Assembly (NCBI GenBank): GCA_020628085.1
Contig: JAHDFQ010000020.1
Location: forward strand, 1,775-40,175
Length of the DNA stretch: 38,401 nt
DNA from: Saprospiraceae bacterium
GTDB taxonomy: Bacteria > Bacteroidota > Bacteroidia > Chitinophagales > Saprospiraceae
Reading direction: 5' to 3'
Shown here one piece after another: positions 1 through 9,664 of the stretch. Within the stretch, counting starts at the first letter, position 1; each line of letters starts with the position of its first letter. The notes below the pieces were generated by a model. That model did not search any database. It was not told where the DNA came from and worked only from the letters and a program-made list of their open reading frames with translations. A program made the position numbers and the translations under genes.

Positions 1-120
1 AGTAGAAAGTTTTAACGAAAAACTAAGAACATTCAATCATTTCCGTACATTTATTGCAATATTTCTGATTTAGATTTTCAAATATTACTTTATTCTTTTT
101 TACCGCAAAAAAGAACCAAA

Positions 121-139
121 CCTGCCCGACGCAGGCGGG
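121..139. repeat. Short GC-rich dispersed palindrome (CCTGCC...GGCAGG type)
   Basis: A GC-rich near-palindrome in an AT-rich gap. Related copies are at 10456-10472, 24440-24458, 24509-24527, 30516-30535 and 30706-30722. Several copies sit inside larger palindromic elements, so it looks like a small repeat that nests in other intergenic hairpins. Its function is unknown. Confidence 0.6.
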
Positions 140-145
140 AAGCTC

Positions 146-267
146 GTCGAATCGCATATTTCTCAAAACTTTTGACCTAGATTTTTAAAATTATTCCGCT
201 TCGACTCCATAATTTTAAAAATTCTCCCTACCGGGCGGTCAAAATTTTGGAAATTGCTTTTTTCGAC
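146..267. repeat. Long imperfect intergenic palindrome
   Basis: The 1-326 gap has no supportable gene but holds this large inverted repeat. The left arm contains GTCGAA, then CAAAACTTTTGACC, then ATTTTTAAAATTAT. The reverse complement of the right arm has GTCGAA, CAAAATTTTGACC and ATTTTTAAAATTAT in the same order, with small insertions. Transcribed, it would fold into one long stem. It lies 60 bases upstream of the phosphatidylcholine synthase start and could be a structured leader or a MITE-like insertion. Sequence alone does not decide. Confidence 0.65.
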
Positions 268-326
268 ACGGGAAATCTTAATAAATGAAAGTACTTACTT
301 GATTTGAACTCAATGATTGAAACAAT

Positions 327-1037
327 ATGACCAATATTAACTCCTTCACAATTACAGAAAAAGCACTGGCCTGGAGCGTCCACCTCTTTACTTCAAGTGG
401 TTTGGTAGCAGGATTTATGGCGATTTTGGCGGTGCAAGCACACGACTGGCGTACTTGTATGTTTTGGCTCATTATCTGTCTTATTATCGACGGTATAGAC
501 GGAACATTTGCACGGATGTTTCGGGTGAAAGAAGTGCTGCCGTATATGGATGGTACAACGATTGATTATGTGATTGACTTTGCGACGTATGCTATTATTC
601 CTGCTTATATGTTTTACGAAGCACAACTCGTTCCTGAATCATGGAATTTGGTTTGCACCTCGATTATTTTACTCGTGTCGGCTTTATATTACGGAAAGAC
701 GGGAATGGTTTCTAACGATTTATACTTTGTAGGTTTTCCTGTATTGTGGAATATGGTGGTCTTTTATATGATTTTTATTTATGATTTTTCGCCCATCATC
801 AATGCCTTTTTTATTCTATTTTTTGCCATTTTACACTTTGTTCCTATTAAATTTGTCTATCCCAGTCAAGGACAACGATTTCGGTGGTTAACGATTGGTG
901 TTTCTGTTGTCTTTATTTTGATGCTATTATTAGCCGTCTATTTTTATCCCATACAGTATGATTGGATTACTATTTTGGCAACGATTTGTATGGTTTACTA
1001 TGGAGTTATGGCAGTGTATAATACGTGGTTGGAGTAA
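327..1037 (+). CDS. pcs: Phosphatidylcholine synthase (CDP-alcohol phosphatidyltransferase)
   Basis: Integral membrane enzyme of 236 residues, predicted to condense CDP-diacylglycerol with choline to give phosphatidylcholine and CMP. The CDP-alcohol phosphotransferase signature is intact near residues 56-87: DGTFAR, then about twelve residues, then DGTTIDYVIDF, so the metal-binding Asp residues are all present. Hydrophobic segments before and after give about six to eight transmembrane helices. Length and the N-terminal 'AWSVHLFTSSGLVAGF' stretch match bacterial Pcs rather than PgsA or PssA. The ATG at 327 has an A-rich upstream region. The gene converges on the minus-strand lipoprotein gene, whose end is only 22 bases away. 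The presence of Pcs suggests use of environmental choline. Confidence 0.88.
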   Translation: MTNINSFTITEKALAWSVHLFTSSGLVAGFMAILAVQAHDWRTCMFWLIICLIIDGIDGTFARMFRVKEVLPYMDGTTIDYVIDFATYAIIPAYMFYEAQLVPESWNLVCTSIILLVSALYYGKTGMVSNDLYFVGFPVLWNMVVFYMIFIYDFSPIINAFFILFFAILHFVPIKFVYPSQGQRFRWLTIGVSVVFILMLLLAVYFYPIQYDWITILATICMVYYGVMAVYNTWLE

Positions 1038-1059
1038 GCCTCAAAACAAGTAATTTATA

Positions 1060-1713
1060 TCAATACCCAACCTCAATATCAATATTGAAAAAACGAACAC
1101 TGTCAGGAAATGCTGGCGGATCAACCAATACTCCCACAAAGGAAGCCTGTAACTTGGCTTTTAACTGTTGTTGTGCCTGGTCAAATTCAACAATTTCTAT
1201 TCTATTATCTGCATTCATATCTAAATCGTATAAAGCATAAGGTGTATCTACATAAAATACATCATGACTACATGATATGGAATCCGTCTGAAATAAAATA
1301 TCAAAATCCTCTCTTAAAGGAAAACAATCTCCAATTTCTATATCATAAGGAAGGCGAATACTAAATAACTCTCCTAGAATATAATTTGGAATATTTGATT
1401 CCTCCCAATAACTATTTATACCTATTGTGAAAAATGATTCTCTAAAAATCAATTCTGCTGAAGCCTCCCAGTGTTCATTGATCTTAATTCCTATTGCAAA
1501 GCCTTCTTCTTGTGGCCCTGCAAGAAAAGTTTGTACTCCTGTACTATTAGAAGTGATGGTTTCTACCGCTACACAACCTTCAACCACTTCAGGAACTTCA
1601 ATGGGTTCTTCTTCAATGAGTAATTGTGGTAATATTGGACTATCGTCCTCTAGACTACACTGGATGATTAGAATAGATAATATAAAAAGTATAAATAATT
1701 TGGAATATTTCAT
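1060..1713 (-). CDS. Hypothetical lipoprotein with an EF-hand-like loop
   Basis: Predicted lipoprotein of 217 residues with no recognised family. I place the start at the ATG ending at 1713 because it gives a classical lipoprotein signal: MKYSKLF, a hydrophobic core, then LIIQC. An upstream ATG at 1776 would add 21 residues that overlap the sorting domain of the preceding gene. An acidic Pro/Glu linker follows the Cys. Near the C-terminus, DMNADNRIEIVE fits a 12-residue EF-hand or dockerin-type calcium loop (D1, N3, D5, E12). The gene begins 22 bases after the end of the T9SS sorting-domain frame of the metalloprotease, so the two are probably cotranscribed. A partner or inhibitor role is only a guess from position. 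Confidence 0.7.
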   Translation of the reverse strand: MKYSKLFILFILSILIIQCSLEDDSPILPQLLIEEEPIEVPEVVEGCVAVETITSNSTGVQTFLAGPQEEGFAIGIKINEHWEASAELIFRESFFTIGINSYWEESNIPNYILGELFSIRLPYDIEIGDCFPLREDFDILFQTDSISCSHDVFYVDTPYALYDLDMNADNRIEIVEFDQAQQQLKAKLQASFVGVLVDPPAFPDSVRFFNIDIEVGY

Positions 1714-1735
1714 ATTGATAGCATTTAAGTAAACT

Positions 1736-3562
<1,827 letters not shown>

Positions 3563-3754
3563 ATTTTTGTTAAATTGACTAAAAGTTATTGAATACAATA
3601 ATATACAATTTAATTACGAATATTGCAAACGTCTTCTTTGGGGATTAATTCTGATTGTTATAAACGATAACACTCAATTTTACACTGACTCTGATTAGAG
3701 TAGATTTACCGAAACAAAACCCTTATCTTAGCAAAGTATGAAAAACCATCTACT

Positions 3755-5128
3755 ATGACCGAAAATAAAACCCCAAATCCTACACCAGCCAAAACAAAAA
3801 AGCCCAAGTGGCTCAAAGCCCTCGAAAAGCAAAGCTGGCAGGCAGAGCTGCTGATTTCGGGGATTATCATTGTCAATTTGTTTGGTCTGCCTGAGCAGGT
3901 CATTGAATACGCTGCGGCTTATGTTATACAGTCGAGTCCTGAAAGTTCGTTTTTTTATGATTTGATCGTTTTTTATTTATTGGCAGTTGTCTATTTCTTG
4001 ATTTCTATTTTTATATACCATTTTGGTTTACGTGTGTTGTGGATTGCACTGCTGGGACTTAACTCCGTTTTCCCTAAAGGAATCAAACGTGTAGAGTATA
4101 GCACTTTTTCGCTTTCGATGGTAGATCGAGTAATCAAGGAGTTTCCAGACTTATCGGCCTATAATAAGGAGTTAGATCGGCAAGGTAGCTTGATGTTTTC
4201 AATTGCTGCTATGGTGACGATGATTTTATTGAGCATTACATTTGTACTATTTCTTTTCTTTTTAGGATTTAGTGGTATGTCTAAACTTTTTCCTTCTATA
4301 AAAGAACACGCCTTTTTGATTGGGGCAATCTTTTATGCTATGATTCTACTTCCTGCCTTATTACCTGCAATTTTAAAGAAAATCCCATCTTTTGATAAAG
4401 ATAAATTAGAAAACTGGCAATACAATTTTTCAAGATATTTTAGTAAAGGCTTATATTTATTCTTTTATAAGCCTGTCAATTACATTACTAATATTTTAAT
4501 GAGTAATGGAACACAGAAAAAGCATGGTTTTGTTCGTGGAATGGTATTATCGATACTTGTTGGTGGATTCATGGGCATATTCATCTATTCACATCAAAAA
4601 TCTTTGGAAGTCTTCAAAAATTTCAATGCCGAAAAGTATATGACATTTAACAATCGCCCTAATGTATATCTACGTGACAACTATGAAACCACCTTTACCA
4701 ATCAACTACCATTTTACACACCCATCATTCCATCTGATATTATTATTGGTAGTCAACTCAAACTATTCATTCCAACAATAAATAGAGAGATAGAAACACT
4801 TCCTTCAATCGCAGGTGATTCTTTCTGGGAAAAATTAATGAATAAAAAAAGTAGATCTGCCACTGCTAAGGCAAAAAGAAGAGCGCTCAAACTTCAACAA
4901 AATAAAAATCTCAATCAAATTTACATCAATGACAGTTTATATAATAATGTAACCACTCGGTTTTACACGCATCCACACGCCCTGGAAGAAGGTGTTTTAA
5001 TGTATATTCCGACGGATAATTTTAATATCGGAGAGAATATTTTAGAAGTCCGAAAAGACTATTATTATCAAGATACGCTTCAAAAGATTGTTCGGATTCC
5101 ATTCTTTTTTGAAGGGAGGTATAATTAG
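3755..5128 (+). CDS. Hypothetical multi-pass membrane protein
   Basis: A protein of 457 residues that I do not recognise. A Lys/Pro-rich cytoplasmic N-terminus (about 1-28) is followed by hydrophobic segments near 31-58, 66-105 (probably two helices), 145-172, 186-208 and 265-284. The C-terminal third (about 285-457) is hydrophilic, ends in beta-rich sequence and is probably outside the membrane. The motif PKGIKRVEYS lies between helices. Upstream, TATCTTAG at 3724-3731 resembles the Bacteroidota -7 element with one mismatch. A perfect hairpin begins at the base after the stop codon. The gene appears monocistronic. No transporter or enzyme motif was seen, so no function is proposed. Confidence 0.75.
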   Translation: MTENKTPNPTPAKTKKPKWLKALEKQSWQAELLISGIIIVNLFGLPEQVIEYAAAYVIQSSPESSFFYDLIVFYLLAVVYFLISIFIYHFGLRVLWIALLGLNSVFPKGIKRVEYSTFSLSMVDRVIKEFPDLSAYNKELDRQGSLMFSIAAMVTMILLSITFVLFLFFLGFSGMSKLFPSIKEHAFLIGAIFYAMILLPALLPAILKKIPSFDKDKLENWQYNFSRYFSKGLYLFFYKPVNYITNILMSNGTQKKHGFVRGMVLSILVGGFMGIFIYSHQKSLEVFKNFNAEKYMTFNNRPNVYLRDNYETTFTNQLPFYTPIIPSDIIIGSQLKLFIPTINREIETLPSIAGDSFWEKLMNKKSRSATAKAKRRALKLQQNKNLNQIYINDSLYNNVTTRFYTHPHALEEGVLMYIPTDNFNIGENILEVRKDYYYQDTLQKIVRIPFFFEGRYN

Positions 5129-5160
5129 AGCGAAGAGTTCACTAGAGTGAACTCTTCGCT
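5129..5160 (+). terminator. Perfect 15-bp hairpin directly after a stop codon
   Basis: AGCGAAGAGTTCACT, loop AG, then its exact reverse complement. It starts immediately after the stop at 5128 and has no T-tract. It is closely similar to the hairpin at 19616-19647 and shares an ACT-NN-AGT apex with those at 12658 and 26989. It lies between convergent genes, so it may end transcription in both directions. Confidence 0.6.
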
Positions 5161-5171
5161 AAACCTTAATA

Positions 5172-6653
5172 TTACTGATCTAGTTGTTGAAGAAATGCCT
5201 CAGCATGTTGTAGGTGTGCTGTTTGCTTTTCTTCAGGCATTTTATCAAACATCCGAACAAGCATCGATAAGCGATAGTTTTTTAGAAAAAATTCTCGGTG
5301 TACCGACATAAATCGCCAAAATAATCCATCCCAAGTTTTTTGCCAGTCTCCTTTTTTATAATTACTCATTTTCATCAAATAATTACTACCGCTGATATAG
5401 GGTTTAGTCGAAAAAATACCACCGTCGGAATATTGGCTCATCCCATAAATATTGGGCACCATCACCCAATCATAAGCATCAATATACATTTCCATAAACC
5501 AGCGATACACCTCATCTGGATCAAATTCACACAATAACATAAAATTCCCCAATACCATTAATCGCTCAATATGATGTGAATATCCTGTTTTCAGTAACTT
5601 TTTGATCGTGGTATCAATCGGAGGAATACCAGTCGTTCCATCCCAAAAAGATTCAGGTATTTTTCGTTCAAAATTCCAGAAGTTCTTATTGCGTTCTTCC
5701 GTTCCCTTGTACTCATATATATATCGAATAAACTCTCGCCAGCCAATGATTTGACGGATAAAACCCTCGAGCGAAGCTAAGGGAATTTCATTTTCCGAAG
5801 CGTATTCCAATGTCGTATCAATGATGTATTTTGGTGTGAGTAAACCGACATTCAACATCGGAGTGAGTACACTATGGTGCAAAATAATTTCATCCGCAAC
5901 AATAGCGTCTTCATACGGGCCAAATTCTATAAAACGTTGTTCCAAAAACCGTTGCAACCATGCTCGGCTTTCATCAAATGTAGTCGGGTATAACGATGTA
6001 TCTGTTAGTGTACCGTAATGTTCTGAAAACTGATTTTTAGTATAATTTCTAGCCTCTTTTACAAAGTCATTTATATCTGGAAATTGAACAAAAGGCGGTG
6101 TTTTTTTACGTGGATATTTCTTTCTATTTTCAGCATCATAACTCCACTTTCCACCAATAGGTTTGTCTTCATCTTCGACTAAAATTTGACGCTTTTTTCG
6201 TTGATAAATATAGAAATTCGTTTGGTAAAACTTCTTTTGTTGCTGGTAATATGCTTCTAAATCTTCGAGTGTATTTAGAAATAAATTAGACGGATGCGAC
6301 TGTAATTCTATATCACAAGTAGCTGCTCCATCGGTCAGTCTTTTATTCAACCAATTATCCGTAACATCCACATAATGAACAGTTTGCACCTTTTCTTTTT
6401 GTAAGAATGGCATTAATTTCCGAACGTCACTATGTGCTTCGGACGATTCTACATAATGAACTTCAATCCCTTTTCCTTCTAAATAGTTTTTATAAAACTG
6501 CATGGTCGCTCGATGAAAGGCGATTTTTTGTTGATGAAATTTATACTGACTGAAAAATAAATATTCTTCTACTAAATAGATGGGTAATCCATTGTTTAAT
6601 AATGGACTTTCTTCAAAGAGTTGATGCGGAAATATTAGGTTGATTGCCTTCAT
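5172..6653 (-). CDS. Cryptochrome/photolyase family protein, FeS-BCP lineage without the FeS cysteines
   Basis: A flavoprotein of 493 residues related to prokaryotic (6-4) photolyases (PhrB/FeS-BCP, also called deoxyribodipyrimidine photolyase-related). Family landmarks are the N-terminal LIFPHQLFE, the FAD-domain stretch RQIIGWREFIRYIY, WVMVPNIYGMSQYSDGG, and the C-terminal VHREFFLKNYRLSML. In cluster-bearing members, a YCxxC...CP segment after the KMSxY motif holds a 4Fe-4S cluster. Here that stretch reads NYKKGDWQKTWDGLFW with no Cys, and the upstream helix has Tyr (DEVYRWF) where PhrB has Cys. This is therefore a cluster-free variant, although length and other motifs are intact. It is transcribed separately from the 7258-11587 photolyase cluster. 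Predicted role: light-driven DNA repair, or blue-light sensing. Confidence 0.85.
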   Translation of the reverse strand: MKAINLIFPHQLFEESPLLNNGLPIYLVEEYLFFSQYKFHQQKIAFHRATMQFYKNYLEGKGIEVHYVESSEAHSDVRKLMPFLQKEKVQTVHYVDVTDNWLNKRLTDGAATCDIELQSHPSNLFLNTLEDLEAYYQQQKKFYQTNFYIYQRKKRQILVEDEDKPIGGKWSYDAENRKKYPRKKTPPFVQFPDINDFVKEARNYTKNQFSEHYGTLTDTSLYPTTFDESRAWLQRFLEQRFIEFGPYEDAIVADEIILHHSVLTPMLNVGLLTPKYIIDTTLEYASENEIPLASLEGFIRQIIGWREFIRYIYEYKGTEERNKNFWNFERKIPESFWDGTTGIPPIDTTIKKLLKTGYSHHIERLMVLGNFMLLCEFDPDEVYRWFMEMYIDAYDWVMVPNIYGMSQYSDGGIFSTKPYISGSNYLMKMSNYKKGDWQKTWDGLFWRFMSVHREFFLKNYRLSMLVRMFDKMPEEKQTAHLQHAEAFLQQLDQ

Positions 6654-6847
6654 GGATATATAACCTAAAAATGGTAGGATTGTTTGTCTAAATTATTGAA
6701 TAACTAAAAACAAAAAATGTTAAAAAATGGGTTTGTTATATAGAAATTAAACAAATACTTGTTATCACTTGTAGTATAGTTAGTTGTCCTCTTTTAAGGA
6801 TCGTGCCCGATGGAAATTTAATTATTTAACCTAAAAAATTAATAATT

Positions 6848-7006
6848 ATGAAAGTCAAAATCCTAAAAAAAGAACCTAATCGATACCTCGTTAGACATTT
6901 AGATACGGGTAGAGTTACTACCTATCCCAGACTGTTTTTTGAAAGGCGCGTAAGAATGGGAATGATAAAAATATCAGATGTTGTTTCTCTTTCTTCAGTC
7001 ATTTAA
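6848..7006 (+). CDS. Small basic hypothetical protein (52 aa)
   Basis: Short reading frame starting at an ATG preceded by A/T-rich sequence (AAAAAATTAATAATT). The product is rich in Lys and Arg (MKVKILKKEPNRYLV..., FFERRVRMGM) and has no signal peptide or Cys. A second small gene follows 30 bases later on the same strand, and the pair is bounded downstream by a hairpin terminator at 7243-7275. Both are opposite in strand to the photolyase genes on each side. Size and charge would fit a nucleic-acid-binding or ribosome-associated protein, but no family is recognised. Confidence 0.5.
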   Translation: MKVKILKKEPNRYLVRHLDTGRVTTYPRLFFERRVRMGMIKISDVVSLSSVI

Positions 7007-7036
7007 ATTTTTTAACGCACACTCAAAAAAAATAAA

Positions 7037-7222
7037 ATGAATCATCAAAAAACTGTTATTGAAAAGCTAGGTGAAAAAAATGGAACGATCATGATCAAAT
7101 TCTCTACGACCAGTATTCCTATCTCCGTTTCTAAACGATATTTCAACCAGCTCAAAAAGAATGATTTATACCGTATCGTTTCGTCTAGTAGTCAGGCTGA
7201 CGCCAATGAGCTTGCAGCTTAG
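7037..7222 (+). CDS. Small hypothetical protein (61 aa)
   Basis: Second gene of the small plus-strand pair, starting at an ATG preceded by AAAAAAAATAAA. The product (MNHQKTVIEKLGEKNG..., VSKRYFNQLKKNDLYRIV) looks like a compact alpha/beta protein with a basic middle and no membrane segment. It ends 20 bases before the bidirectional terminator. Both genes have ordinary codon use and clean boundaries, so I treat them as real. The function is unknown. Confidence 0.55.
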   Translation: MNHQKTVIEKLGEKNGTIMIKFSTTSIPISVSKRYFNQLKKNDLYRIVSSSSQADANELAA

Positions 7223-7242
7223 TAACGTAGTAAAGATTAGAT

Positions 7243-7275
7243 AAAAGCACTGCTTTATTAAGGAGTAGTGCTTTT
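7243..7275. terminator. Bidirectional intrinsic terminator
   Basis: AAAAGCACT and AGTGCTTTT flank a 15-base loop, giving a T-tail in both orientations. It ends the small plus-strand pair. On the minus strand it overlaps the last codons and stop of the DUF2256 gene, so one structure serves two convergent transcripts. Confidence 0.75.
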
Positions 7276-7407
7276 GTTTCTCCTACATCTTTCGCTGCAA
7301 TACTTGACATTTTCCCAGCTCTTTTCCCACTTTTTACGCCATGCAAATGGCAACCCGCAGGTCACACAAATCTTTTCTGGTAGGTGTTGTTTTTTATGTT
7401 TTTTCAT
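7258..7407 (-). CDS. DUF2256 domain protein (photolyase-linked zinc-ribbon-like)
   Basis: A protein of 49 residues. It has a basic N-terminus ([12 protein letters not shown]), then [20 protein letters not shown], then [10 protein letters not shown]. The CxxC...CxxxC arrangement and the FAWRKKW core are typical of DUF2256, a small family usually encoded next to cryptochrome/photolyase genes. The four Cys could bind zinc. It is the last gene of the minus-strand photoreactivation cluster, 105 bases after the flavin reductase, with a palindromic element filling that gap. Its 3' end forms one arm of the terminator. Its biochemical role is not established. Confidence 0.82.
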   Translation of the reverse strand: MKKHKKQHLPEKICVTCGLPFAWRKKWEKSWENVKYCSERCRRNKSTTP

Positions 7408-7512
7408 GTTATATCGTGTTCATGTGTTCATGTGTTAACGTGCGCACGTATTCGTGTTCTTTAAGCGTTTCGCACATGAGCACATGAACACCTACGCACG
7501 CTAACACGTTAT
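7408..7512. repeat. Octamer-period intergenic palindrome, copy 1
   Basis: Fills the whole gap between two cotranscribed genes. The left side runs GTGTTCAT, GTGTTCAT, GTGTTAAC, GTGCGCAC at an 8-base period. The right side has the complementary pattern (GCACATGA, GCACATGA, ACACCTAC, GCACGCTA). The core AAGCGTTTC followed by ACATGAGCACATGAACAC aligns with the copies at 10432-10539 and 24415-24543. Confidence 0.7.
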
Positions 7513-8145
7513 TCAAAGCTCTGGCATTTCACTCAATCGGACGTAGGGGAACTCTCCTATTTTTGTTAAATCATAGTAACAATTCAAACCACCAATTCCA
7601 ACAATATTGAGTTGCTCTAAGTCAATATATCCTTTTTCATTGACGGATTCATCAGGTACGATTAGGTGTTCAATAGAACCAACTAACAGAATAGTTCCGT
7701 TACTTTTTATGGGAATTTCTTCTACCAATCTCATCCCCAATTTTACCTGACTTTCACCGACAAAGGGAGCTGGAAAATCAAATAAATATTCTTCAGTCAA
7801 CTTACAAACATCAAATTCGGATGTTCCTTTTTCTACTTTAGCAGAAGTGTAATGTGCTTGTTTTATGAAATGATTATGAATATGATTGATGGTATAATAT
7901 CCATCATTGGCTTTCATATTTTCGTAGCTATGCCGAGGTACTTCGCCTATCGGACGTAAAATTAATCCAATAAACCCTGGGTTACTACCCAAGTGGACAA
8001 TGGAATTGAAAATGGCTAAATTAGAACCATGTTCCTCCGATTTTGTTCCAATCAAATTAGCAGGTTTGATGCCTGTTATAGAGTTGATGATGTTCAGTCG
8101 TTGCCTTCTGTCCATCGTTTCCATACCTGATTTAGTTAAATGCAT
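7513..8145 (-). CDS. Flavin reductase family protein (FMN-binding split barrel)
   Basis: A protein of 210 residues of the DIM6/NTAB flavin reductase-like family. The N-terminal RRQRLNIINSITGIKPANLIGT, then SIVHLGSNPGFIGLILRP and the later HYTSAKVEKGTSEFD are typical of the flavin-binding split barrel. It probably binds FMN and reduces or shuttles flavin with NAD(P)H. Its place 31 bases after a photolyase/cryptochrome gene, in the same direction, suggests supply of reduced flavin or another accessory role in photoreactivation. The ATG at 8145 gives the usual family N-terminus. This position next to DUF2256 and TIGR03643 genes recurs in Bacteroidota. Confidence 0.83.
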   Translation of the reverse strand: MHLTKSGMETMDRRQRLNIINSITGIKPANLIGTKSEEHGSNLAIFNSIVHLGSNPGFIGLILRPIGEVPRHSYENMKANDGYYTINHIHNHFIKQAHYTSAKVEKGTSEFDVCKLTEEYLFDFPAPFVGESQVKLGMRLVEEIPIKSNGTILLVGSIEHLIVPDESVNEKGYIDLEQLNIVGIGGLNCYYDLTKIGEFPYVRLSEMPEL

Positions 8146-8176
8146 ATGTCTTATTTATAAATGATTTTTGCTTAGT

Positions 8177-9643
8177 TTATGAAAATTGTCCTCTTCGAGT
8201 ATGTGTATCTAAAATCCGTTGTTTTTCTTGCTGAACGACTTTGTTTTTTCGATGCCCCCAAATCGCTTCTCGTGCTATACGACCAGATTTTTTCAAATCT
8301 ATGATAGGTTTGGGATAATCCTTTCCAATTTCGATACCAGCGAAACCTTGTTCCAGTAAAGTCATCTTCCAAGGTTCATGAATATATTGCTGAGGAATAT
8401 TTCTTAATTCTGGAATCCATTTTCGGATATAAACGCCTTCGGGATCATGATCTTGCGCTTGCTTAGTCGGATTATACATTCTGATCGTATTGACACCCGT
8501 TGTACCTGCTTGCATTTGAAATTGTGGATAGTGAATCCCAGGTTCGTAGTCTAAAAATTGTTGTGCTAAATGATATACACCACTGCGCCAGTCCTGAAAC
8601 AAATGATGACACAGAAATGAAACCAACATAGCACGCATTCTAAAATTAATCCAACCTGTCGCAATCACACAACGCATACAAGCATCTATTAAAGGAAAGC
8701 CTGTTGTACCTGTTTTCCAAGCAGTTATAAAATCCTCGTTTAGGGTTCGTTCCAATAATTCGTATCCACGATTGATACAATGCGTTTCGTATGCACATTC
8801 GACTTCAAATTTTTGAATAAAATGACAATGCCATTTCAAACGATCTAAAAATCCCATAAAGGCACGTTTGTTAGATCTAAAATTTGGATGATCTTTAACG
8901 TATTGATATACCTGCCGAATGGATAAATTGCCCCACGTCAAAAAAGGAGAAACACGTCCACAAGAGGATCTACTTTGGGTGGGTTTGGATATAAATCGGT
9001 GATAGTTAAAACCTCGTCTTTGAGTGAAAGATCGAAGATATTTCCAACCATTAACTTCTCCTGCGGGCTGATATAAGTCTGAATAATCTTTAATTCGTTT
9101 TAAAAATGAAAAGGGTAATAAAAAATCGTGTCCCAACAATTCAGGTTCGGGTAGGTTATAGGTGTTTTGTATTGGCTTACTGTACATCGTCGCATACCAC
9201 TGCTTATCCCAACCGTCTCTATTTGTAATACCTCGGACGACACCATTGGTAGGGCTTTCTAGCCAGTCAATTTTATATTTTTTGAAAAGTTGAGCAACAG
9301 CTTTATCTCGGTCATAAGTAATTTGCGTACCCGTTTCTTGGTGACTAAAGACCTTTTTTAGATCATATTTTTCAATAAAAAAACCAAAAACATCTATTGC
9401 ATCCCCATAAAACAGATGTACTTCACGCTGAACGGACTTCCAAACAGTATTCATCACCTGCGTAGAATGATACACAAATTGCAAGTGCCGATCAGAAGTA
9501 TCAGGGTATTGAATTAAGGTAGGTTCGTACAAATAAATCACCAAATAGGGCAGTCCATCTTGCTCTGCTTGCTGGAGCGGTGCATGATCCTGTGTTCGTA
9601 AATCACGTTTAAGCCATACGATATTGATGGGTGGTTTGTCCAA
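8177..9643 (-). CDS. Deoxyribodipyrimidine photolyase / cryptochrome
   Basis: A protein of 488 residues with the photolyase/cryptochrome architecture. The N-terminal Rossmann antenna domain starts NIVWLKRDLRTQDHAPL. The helical FAD domain includes SPFLTWGNLSIRQVY, FLDRLKWHCHFIQ, TTGFPLIDACMRCVIATGWINFRMRAM and NTIRMYNPTKQAQDHDPEG. The C-terminus is basic and arginine-rich. These motifs separate it from the FeS-BCP-type enzyme at 5172-6653, so the window has two distinct photolyase lineages. It follows TIGR03643 by 21 bases and precedes a flavin reductase. CPD repair, (6-4) repair or signalling cannot be separated from motifs alone. Confidence 0.87.
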   Translation of the reverse strand: MDKPPINIVWLKRDLRTQDHAPLQQAEQDGLPYLVIYLYEPTLIQYPDTSDRHLQFVYHSTQVMNTVWKSVQREVHLFYGDAIDVFGFFIEKYDLKKVFSHQETGTQITYDRDKAVAQLFKKYKIDWLESPTNGVVRGITNRDGWDKQWYATMYSKPIQNTYNLPEPELLGHDFLLPFSFLKRIKDYSDLYQPAGEVNGWKYLRSFTQRRGFNYHRFISKPTQSRSSCGRVSPFLTWGNLSIRQVYQYVKDHPNFRSNKRAFMGFLDRLKWHCHFIQKFEVECAYETHCINRGYELLERTLNEDFITAWKTGTTGFPLIDACMRCVIATGWINFRMRAMLVSFLCHHLFQDWRSGVYHLAQQFLDYEPGIHYPQFQMQAGTTGVNTIRMYNPTKQAQDHDPEGVYIRKWIPELRNIPQQYIHEPWKMTLLEQGFAGIEIGKDYPKPIIDLKKSGRIAREAIWGHRKNKVVQQEKQRILDTHTRRGQFS

Positions 9644-9664
9644 AAGGTGCTTTATATAGATTCT

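Noticed and set aside
1025-1732. Several plus-strand frames opposite the lipoprotein gene
   Set aside because: They overlap the minus-strand lipoprotein with a clear lipobox and have no recognisable features.
7408-7512. CRISPR-like array
   Set aside because: The 8-base units are contiguous and inverted, without spacers of constant length, and no cas genes are present.
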